In this document: piece after piece, positions 56,393 through 64,000 of the stretch
How the letters are laid out: each line of letters opens with the position of its first letter
Position numbering within the stretch: the first letter of the stretch is position 1
Source of the DNA: Megaleporinus macrocephalus
Taxonomy: Eukaryota > Chordata > Actinopteri > Characiformes > Anostomidae
Assembly: GCA_021613375.1 (NCBI GenBank)
Contig: CM038706.1
Span: 27,221,866-27,285,865 of the forward strand
Length of the DNA: 64,000 nucleotides
Reading direction: 5' to 3'
Translations under genes and position numbers: made by a program
Notes under the pieces: generated by a model
The model's database searches: none
What the model was told of the DNA's origin: nothing
What the model saw: only the letters and a program-made list of their open reading frames with translations

Positions 56393-56984
56393 TTATCATT
56401 ATTTGCAACCAAGAACCGAGGTTCTTCTTAGTCTGCGTCTGAGATGGATGTAGAGCAAGTTGATTTCTGTGGACTGTCATAACCGCTATAAAAACTAAAC
56501 AACTGTGTACATGTTACATTGCAAATAACAATCACTAGGGTCCAAGCACCTGTTCCATTATTGAGCCTGTATATTTGACTAGTAGAAATTTCATACTCAA
56601 TGACTTCTTGACGTTTTTGTGGTTATTTTTGTTAAGAATTTTTAACAAATAAGTCAAAATACCTAGAAAATAGTACCATGTGTGGACATGACTTGCATCG
56701 TATACTCCTGTATTTTAGTTTCAGAGTGCACCACAATTTCATGTTAAAATCAATACTGTTTTCTCCTCCAGACTCTGTTACACTAAATTGGTTTCTTGTC
56801 ACTACAAGAGACAATTTATAAAAAATTCAGCCTTTTGTAAACGTTACAAAGTAAGGACCAATTTGTTGGCACTATAGTGTGTAATAGCCCTGTTATTCTC
56901 TGCACCTCTTACAAAATCAGTGCATTTAAGTCCTGGAAATTCACAAAAACAAACATGTGCACACACACAGAGCTTCTTCTTTTC
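56393..56984. other. Intergenic, nothing recognised
   Basis: AT-rich unique sequence; minus frame 56,632-56,814 has no features. Confidence 0.4.
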
Positions 56985-59250
56985 CTCTTTCCCATTTCCT
57001 AGATCTCGACGGTGCACCTGCAGGCATGCGCTCAGATCTCACCCTGGCAGAGGGATCAAAGTCGTAATGCTGGACTTTTGAAATGAGGGGGCTAGATCAT
57101 AAGAGCAGTTTTTGGAGCCACCCAGCTCTACGTTTATATTCAATGCTAAAAGAACATCTCCTCCCTGCAGGAGTGCAGTATTGAGCCAGCTGGGTAATGG
57201 AGTTTTCAGATGGGTCACTCCCGATGACTCCTATAGGCTTTTAGGGCCCGTCTGTGATGTGGTGATTAGTACCCCAGCCTCCCTTTGCTAGCTGGCTGAC
57301 ATGATCTACAGCTCCCAGTCGGTTCAGTCTCATTCGCATGCGCGTACTGTGATCTCAAGCTATTCGAGTGTACATAAAATCCTTCTTTATGGTTCGCCGT
57401 AAAAGCTGAAAAAGCAGCAATGGATTTTATCCGGTTCCTTAAAAATGGATGCTCTTATCTCTGGTGTTTAACCCTGTGTGGCCCCTCTTTATATATTTCC
57501 CCCATTTACAGTAAGTTGCTCTGTGTCAACATGGGCGAGCCGGTGTTATCTAGGTCAGGTGCTGAATGATATGTGAAACGATTTTTGGCTTTACTCCACG
57601 TTTGTTTTTGGTTTTGTGTGGCCAATTGGTGCTGAATGTAAACTTGCCAGCATTACTTAGGCTTCATGGGCCTGCATGGTAATTGCCATGGGGACGAGTT
57701 TTCTTTTTTTTTTTTTGGATGACTTCCTGTCTGTAGGATAGAGAGACGCCTCAGGGAGTTTCCCAAGAGCCCCTTTCTCCCCACAAAGAGAGGAGAGCGA
57801 CGTGACTGCCTTTGTGCCCCACACAAATGGGGACTACCAAGGAGACCAGCGTTCCCCTCTGAGGCGCTATTGTCCCCCTAACAAGTCATAGCAAATATTA
57901 ATATTCATAATTTTTACATGCCCAGAGAAGCCACCATAACTCTTTCCATTCCATTCACTTCCCATTGAATCTATTATGCAAGAGCATGAGTTTTTTTCCC
58001 TTCTTACATTCATAATGTGTGAATGAAATAGATGTTCTCCATATGAAAGGTTGCTGTGTCACACCCCTAAAGAGACTGCAGAGATAAAAAAATGATAATT
58101 ACATCTCTCTCCCGTGTAATTCTTTGATTATGCCGTCCCATTATCCAAGAGAACGCAGATGTGCTCCAACATTGTGTGCAGCAAATCTCTCAGGACTCCG
58201 AAAGGAAAAGTACTTTTTGTCGGGTCAATATTATATGATATTTCAGATGAACTGTTTTCTGTATTTAAACCGCTCCGTCGAAGAGGTGCTGGATGAAATC
58301 CCACTGTCTCTCCTCTGCTGACGTTCATTGCCAGAGCAGTCATTAATGGCCTAATAAAACTGAATGCTCCCCCAGAATGCATAATGTAAAGAGCTTTAAA
58401 AAAAACATGGCTGCTTTTTTATATTAGCTCTCTCCCGCTGACGATGGTGGGCTCACCGTACTGAAAATCAGTGCTGCTTGTCTTAATACGAGGTAACACT
58501 TAAAACCACGTGGTGAAAGCCACGACATAGCTAAACAGCTAGCTGAGAGGATCATTTACACATGAAGACAGCTCCTGTCATGCAGCAAATAACAGTGACA
58601 GGTAGTTCCTATTTCATTACATGTAACAGGAAGAGCCTAAAAAGAATATCAGTGGGTTGGAATATTGTGTGAAGAATGATTTTACCCTTTTGCTCACCGC
58701 CAAACTCACCCCACCATCCTGACGTCCTCTGCCTGAGGTGCACCCACATTCCAAGGATAACACCAGCCATGTTTTATGTTCTGGCATCTCCAGAACAAGT
58801 ATAAAGAGGAATTCTTTGACGCTGCTATAATACGGCACCTTAAAGTATATACTGTATCTAATTAGCACTGCTCTTTCCATGTGCCTACCAGCTGAGAGGT
58901 TTCCTGAGTGGGATAATGAAAAATTGATTGGTGGGGTGACGGATGCATGTACTGTCCATTTGAGTTGATGCAGTGTGCCACGCTCAAGCCCCCTTGACAC
59001 CTCAATTAGTACTACTGCAGGAGAGTGGATCTAAACAAAGGCTTGACCCTTAAGATAAATAGGTGTGCAGAGCCATTGATCTAATTACAAAGGAGTCTTG
59101 CCCCGCTGGATCACCGGAAACACAGGGAATACTAACTCTCGTTGTCACTGCTACTGCACTGATTAAGCCACTCTGTACTTAATGTGCTGTCCATGGCTCA
59201 TTTAAATCTGACCTTCAAACGCTCTTAAAAAGGATCTGAACTGCAAAAAA
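56985..59250. promoter_or_regulatory. Candidate cluster of conserved regulatory elements
   Basis: About 2.3 kb without recognised transposons. Examples: GCATGCGCGTACTGTGATC, TCCTTCTTTATGGTTCGCCG, GCAAATATTAATATTCATAA, GTGTAATTCTTTGATTATGC, GTCATTAATGGCCTAATAAA and TGGTAATTGCCATGGGGACG (RFX-like). Frames at 58,124-58,382 overlap on both strands, and 58,617-59,000 (minus, 127 codons) resembles nothing known. Second-best enhancer-cluster candidate in the window; conservation was not tested. Confidence 0.45.
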
Positions 59251-59424
59251 ACTGCTAGTTTTGGAACATGCCATGTTTTTGTAATGCTATGAGAAGTCAG
59301 TTCACCTACACTATCATTTTGTGTTCATACAGGTAGACATACTACATAGAGGTGCTATTTAATGTATACAATTACTGACTAGCCAAACTGTTGCTATCAA
59401 TGTTAATGGTAAGTGTCATTACTG

Positions 59425-59486
59425 TCCACCAGTTATTATCTGAATGGTGGACTATTCTCAACACGGCAGTGACACCAACAAGGTAG
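59425..59486 (-). repeat. Family Y fish repeat, fragment
   Basis: CCACCAGTTATTATCTGAAT and ACTATTCTCAACACGGCAGT followed by GACACC match, in reverse complement, the recalled family phrase (CACTGCAGTGCTGAGAATGA...ACCTAAATAATACC). Orientation is opposite to the copies at 53.8 and 61.3 kb. Confidence 0.55.
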
Positions 59487-60595
59487 TGGCTCTTTCGGGT
59501 CTATTGTGTGGGTATGCTTCTATGAGAAATAGGTTGCCCCAGAATGTTTGAAGCCCAACTTTGCTTCTTTTGTTTATAACTGGATCAGATAGGTTAAGAT
59601 CACCAACATTAGAACTACAACTTTTCTCACTCTGACCAAACGGCAACCAGGCCGCTAATAAGGACCTGCAAAAATTACAAATGTGGTTCAGGACAAAATA
59701 TGACCTACTGTCAGGCGTGGACTGACCATAGGGAAGTTTAGGAATTTTCTAGATGGGTCTATTTATTATCTTAACAGCAGCGACATGGTCAGTGCAATCT
59801 GTAAACAAATGTAGCAGGTGTCATCACATTTGAGTGTAAATTAGTTAGAAAAATAGCAGTAGGTTATTAAAACATATTAAATTTAGGATGTTTTATTTCC
59901 CTCCATTTATCTCTTGGGTGGTCCTCTAGAATTTTGAAGGGCAAGGTTGTGTATAGTAGCCAATTTCAGGTGAGAGAGTTTAGAGAGCTAAGCTAACAGT
60001 TCAAGTGCAGCTGTCAGAATTTTCCCTTGTGCTTTTTACGCTTTGAGGGTTAGGGTTAGGGTTATTTGAGGATCTTCAGTATCTAGCACCCAGGCAGTAT
60101 CTAGCTAGCACTTGTTAAACATACCTTGTTGCCAAAACATGGTTAAAAGGTAAAACCCTGGCTGGCAGGGTAGAGAACATCCACCAAATAATCTTGCTCA
60201 GATAACAGATTTATTTAAGCAATCTGCAAGTCATGATCAGGTGGTGATGTTATAAGCAGGATGTTGGGTCTTTTTTTAGTTTTAGGTGGTCATTACACAT
60301 AAAGACAGGGAGAAACACCTTAAAAAAAATGTTTCCTCATTTTACATATTAGCCTAACACAGACAATGAAAATGAATGATAATTCATTATTTGTTGATCT
60401 ACAAACATGTTGCATAGGATCAGATTTGATGTATCAAATCGGGGGCTGCTTGACACCACAGTCTTGGGCTACTTTTTGTTGTCAGTCTGCCCCTGCACAA
60501 CAAAACTTTACGCAAAGGAGTAGCAGTGCTGATCTAGAATCAGTATTTGTGCCAATCAATCTCATAAATATGGAGATCAGTCCTGCCTTGGGTTG
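59487..60595. other. Intergenic with telomere-like triplet
   Basis: 60,047-60,064 is exactly three GGGTTA units, an interstitial telomere-like repeat. Minus frame 59,458-59,646 and plus frame 60,366-60,698 have no family resemblance. Otherwise AT-rich unique sequence. Confidence 0.45.
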
Positions 60596-60918
60596 TACAG
60601 TACTGTGCAAATGTTTTAAGTACTTGGAGACATTCTATTTAAAAAAGCAATTTTTCCAGACAGCAAACACTTTATTTATTTATTTATTTTTTGTTTAGCA
60701 TTGCGTTTATTTAACCCTTTCCAAGCTTTTCAGTGTGGAAACCCCAGTATTATTTACAGCTATGATCTATTAACTAGTTAATAACTAGCTTTGTGCTGTG
60801 TTTATGCTCATTTACATCTATTCTATTGATATCTGGTTTTCTTACTGGTGAAAACACACTTATTGCAAAAAAAAAAGACAATGAGCTTAGATGCCTAAAA
60901 TTTTTGTACAGTAGTGTA
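60596..60918. mobile_element. Family V TA-flanked inverted-repeat element (323 bp)
   Basis: The left end TACAGTACTGTGCAAATGTT (from 60,596) and the right end, reverse complement TACACTACTGTACAAAAATT, match at about 16 of 20 positions and both begin at TA, the Tc1/mariner target. CAGTACTGTGCAAAAGTCTTA-type ends are known on fish Tc1-related non-autonomous elements (from memory). The interior contains a TTTA repeat (60,669-60,690) and no coding frame. Confidence 0.65.
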
Positions 60919-61299
60919 GCTTGTGTGACTATTTGGGTGACGATTGTGTTGTTAGCTTTATAGCTCAAGTATTGGGGTAAAAAAAGTCCTGTTTGATGGA
61001 TGACATCTAGTTTGACTTTATGTTTTGCAAGTTATTGATGTATGGCTAAAATAAACCTAATTTATTTTTTAAACAGAATGAATTTTGAGAAAAATCAAGC
61101 GATGATGAATGAGTTTTCATAAAATTAATGCTAATTAAACAAAAATGGCACATTGAAGACAATTTTTTGTTTGTTTTAATGGTATATCCACTGTGTGGTT
61201 GATGTATATATGTTGGAATCACTGCTGTGTTGACAGAGGTATCCCATCCAGCTGCTAAGCTAGGGTCAAATCGATAGTGGTCAAATATTCGTTTACCAA
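60919..61299. other. AT-rich filler
   Basis: Nothing recognised. Confidence 0.45.
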
Positions 61300-61405
61300 A
61301 AGATGGGCTACAGTCAGTAATTGTATACCTACAAAGTGCACCTGTATGGTATGTTTACCTGATAACGTGGCCAATGAATGTAGGAATAAAGTAAGTTGAC
61401 CTGAT
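61300..61405 (+). repeat. Family Y fish repeat, fragment
   Basis: GATGGGCTACAGTCAGTAAT, ACCTACAAAGTGCACCTGTA and CCAATGAATGTAGGAATAAA correspond to the end of the family, overlapping in content with 53,930-54,040. Minus frame 61,255-61,596 crosses it and is not a gene. Confidence 0.6.
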
Positions 61406-61689
61406 GAATGGGCAACAGTGTGTTCCATGAACAGTTTTTGTATGATGAGCTTTGGAATCAGCATTCCCGTAATCGATTTTATTTTAAAATGTGTGGAACA
61501 AAGGACTTGAAAGGCTAACTGTGGATTTAAAAGGCTAACTGATGAGACACAAAATGCTGTCTTGCATAACAAAGGCTGCTGTCTGTACTCGGCCACCAGC
61601 TACTATTCCTGTAACTCATTGAAGCTCTATTATTGAGACCCACACAGTTCCATTACCTCGGACAAGTCAAGGACATTAACGTGACGCCG
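61406..61689. other. Intergenic, nothing recognised
   Basis: AAAGGCTAACTGTGGATTTA and AAAAGGCTAACTGATGAG give a small local duplication near 61,508-61,540. No other signal. Confidence 0.4.
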
Positions 61690-63560
61690 ACCTGAATTAT
61701 GGGTCATCTGTCATAGGGTCTTGTGGTGAGGTCCTGTGATGGTGAGAGATGAAGGTCCTCGCTCTGTCCAATGAGGCGTCCAGAGAGATGCCTAAGACAA
61801 ACGATCCGTGAGTGGAGACACACCTTTCATGTTTGACAGCGAGGGCTGACCTAAAGAATCGACCACCCTCCTCCTCCTCATCCTCGCGGTCCAGTCTAAT
61901 CCATAGCTGCTCATGAGACGAGAACCAACCCAGGGGGGTTGGCTGACCAAGGACGCCCCCCTCCATCACGTCTTAATGAACATAATCAGACGCCTCCCTG
62001 TGACCATGGGTCAGAACTCTTTGTACCATCTTCATGATTCACACTCTGATGAGCCCCATTACAATGAGCAAGACCGTTATAAGCTAAAACATGAATCACA
62101 GTTTTTTTGTCTCATTATATTTATTCTTTGTCTCTACGATGACTCAGCCTGGACCAGATCGGTCTTTGAAGCCAAATGAATCTTAAGGAACAAGTTTCTG
62201 ATAGAAGTGGACATACATGAAGCTACAAAAATGAAAAGAGAACCAAGAAAAAAAAGAACACTAATAGACAAATGGGCATATCTGCCTAACCGCTCATGTG
62301 TGATTTTGATGATTTATTTACATATTCCAGGTATCATTTTTCATCCTGTCAGTAAGTGCATGCGGCATGAGAATATTCCACAGTGCGGGTCGGGGGTTTT
62401 GGCAGAGGCTACGGGGAAACCTGATTGCGCAGGAAGCAGCATTAACTAATGCGCTTATTTTGAGAACAGCAGCCGCTCTTCTGTGTCCCAAAGGTTTGGC
62501 AAGAACGCACACTGTCACTGGTTTCCATTAGATCTCCACATCTCCAAAGCAGTCTTGGCACCTTCTGCATGACACACAGTCGGATGGCCAGATGTTAGCG
62601 GCTGGAGACTCCGCATAAGCCTGGCGCTAAAGGGGAATTAGGCGAATCATTCCAAATATTTTGATGGAGGGTCCTTACTTTCCGACCCGCGGTACTAATT
62701 ATGTGGTCATTCCAAAGTGTTGGCGTTGGACCTCCGTCCTAAAAATCTCACATTCACGTTCATGCAATCATGCAAATGGAGACCCTTTTCTTTCTTTCTC
62801 TCCCTCCATCCTTTTTTCCCTTTTTCTCCTTTTTTTCTGGCGCGCCGTTGTCGGCCTCCTGCTCCAGGCAGGGAAAGTAGGCCAGAATTACTTTTGCTTG
62901 GTTATCCCCAATGAAGCGTGGCTGGGAGATTCTCGTTGCAGGAACGCACAGCCTGCGTGAGCGTCGAGTCCAAGAGGTGGGCAGATGGAGAGCCAGTTTT
63001 GGGCCAGCAGGTATTTTTTCGACTTCTGCTTTGCCTTTGTTTTCTGGGTCTGAAATAATGTTGGCATCACTGGGGTGAGGAAACCGATAAAGTGGATGTA
63101 AGACCAGAAAAGGTTCTGGCTTTTTCTGTGTAAACAACATTTGCTGAATCGCTAAGATAAAAGAAGGCATTAGGGCTTGATGATAAACTTCCCATCTTTG
63201 AGCTGGCTGACATTTCGCCTCCACTAATGCACAAACCAGTGGTTTACACGGTAGTCTTGATCTTGATTCAGAGGGAAAAGTCTTTTGGCTGTTGCAACGT
63301 AGACTCTGACACACAATAGCTTACAATGGCTTCTTTGTTTCAGTCCTTTAGCGTGCTTAAATCAACACATGGGTTGTAATATTATATCTGTTTCTCTGGA
63401 AAGCCCTATCATGTCCAGCGGTTTGACTCTGGCAACAGCTATCATTGTCCCTCTTGGGCGTATCGTTTATTAAAACACAGCCAGCCGGCCTATTTTCTCC
63501 TGTGGGGACAGAGGAAGAAAAAAAGCATGAGCTTTCTCTTAGCATTTTGCGAGTGAATGA
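61690..63560. promoter_or_regulatory. Candidate cluster of conserved regulatory elements
   Basis: Nearly 1.9 kb without recognised transposons, containing CTAATGCGCTTATTTTGAG, GGGGAATTAGGCGAATCATT, a perfect octamer ATGCAAAT (62,770-62,777), TGTTCTCTTAATTAGACTGC just beyond it (63,671-63,690) and several CpG-containing pieces. The longest frame in the window (minus 62,760-63,314, 184 codons) lies here; its Lys/Glu-rich end comes from a pyrimidine run (62,780-62,840) and no domain is recognisable, so it is not called. Conservation was not tested. Confidence 0.4.
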
Positions 63561-64000
63561 GTAGGCCTCGATCCAACAGTGGGGGTGTGTTGTGGTGAGG
63601 GGGGTGCATGGCTTAGCTGTAAGCAGGGAAAGACTCTGAAGGATACTCCACTGATTGCTTTGGTCTTAATTGTTCTCTTAATTAGACTGCAGCAGTGTTT
63701 GCAGCTGGAGGGGAAATGAGGTGTGCATGCGTGTGCGCCGCTGTGTTGTTTTCTTGTATGCTTCCGCCGTGCAGAGCATTGAAAGCCATCTGCAAAGACA
63801 CGGACATACCACGTTTCTACCCTCCTAATCCTCCTCGCTCTCTGTCATTCTCTGCTCCTTTCCCTCAGCACATCCCTTGTTCTCCTCGCATCCTCTCTCT
63901 CTCGCTATCTCTCCATCTCAGTCTGTCTCTCAGCGCTCCTGCCCCCACCCCCATCTCTCTTCTTTTTTTCTTCTCCCTGTGAACCGGATCCAGAAAGAGC
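63561..64000. other. Window end: CT-rich sequence
   Basis: 63,870-63,985 is dominated by CT/TCTC runs. A plus frame (63,695-63,982) is a by-product: its second half is a Ser/Leu repeat. The stretch could be part of the preceding regulatory-like block; no exon boundary is convincing. Confidence 0.4.

Noticed and set aside
62760..63314. Longest open frame (184 codons, minus strand)
   Set aside because: No domain or family resemblance; its Lys/Glu/Arg-rich end comes from a pyrimidine run on the opposite strand, and plus-strand frames overlap it.
63695..63982. Plus frame with a signal-peptide-like start
   Set aside because: The second half is translated CT repeat and no protein family is recognisable.
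1..64000. tRNA, rRNA and microRNA genes
   Set aside because: No B-box/T-arm GGTTCGAATCC-type sequence in tRNA context and no rRNA core was seen; hairpins found belong to inverted-repeat elements or microsatellites. A covariance-model scan would be decisive.

Overview
This window looks like non-coding DNA from a vertebrate nuclear genome, most likely a teleost fish. It is AT-rich, with long simple repeats, many short inverted-repeat DNA elements, a decayed Tc1-type transposon, an LTR-like fragment and LINE tails. Several repeats (53.8-54.06, 59.4 and 61.3 kb, and the Tc1 relic at 31.1-31.9 kb) resemble, from memory, repeats common in otophysan fishes such as characins and catfishes; that placement is inference. 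I found no convincing host protein-coding exon, tRNA, rRNA, CRISPR array or operon. All longer open frames have biased or low-complexity composition and match no family I know, except the Tc1 transposase remnant.

Layout: 1-1 kb, repeat fragments. 1-6.3 kb, mostly unique sequence. 7-10.6 kb, a cluster of one MITE-like family (called Q here), one copy apparently split by another repeat (R). 11.8-12.85 kb, a LINE tail beside LTR-like remnants. 14.0-16.3 kb, the clearest repeat-poor block resembling conserved regulatory DNA. 19.0-19.3 kb, CpG-rich. 19.5-21.2 kb, three inverted-repeat elements close together. 24.05-24.96 kb, regulatory-like. 25.5-26.4 kb, an inverted-repeat element and a long CA/TA microsatellite. 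31.08-31.87 kb, Tc1 relic. 35.6-36.5 kb, two repeats. 36.9-38.4, 41.5-42.9, 45.0-45.9, 48.5-50.1, 51.2-52.1, 57.0-59.3 and 61.7-63.6 kb, further regulatory-like blocks separated by repeats or AT-rich filler. 56.05-56.39 kb, probable solo LTR. 60.6-60.92 kb, a well-bounded TA-flanked inverted-repeat element.

Alternation of repeat-poor, homeodomain-site-rich blocks with transposon-rich filler and no exons is what a gene desert, or a very long intron, around a developmental regulator looks like. The target gene cannot be named from this sequence. Conservation was not measured, so every 'regulatory-like' call is a hypothesis from sequence texture and motifs. Repeat-family letters (P, Q, R, S, T, U, V, W, X, Y) are labels used only in this report.
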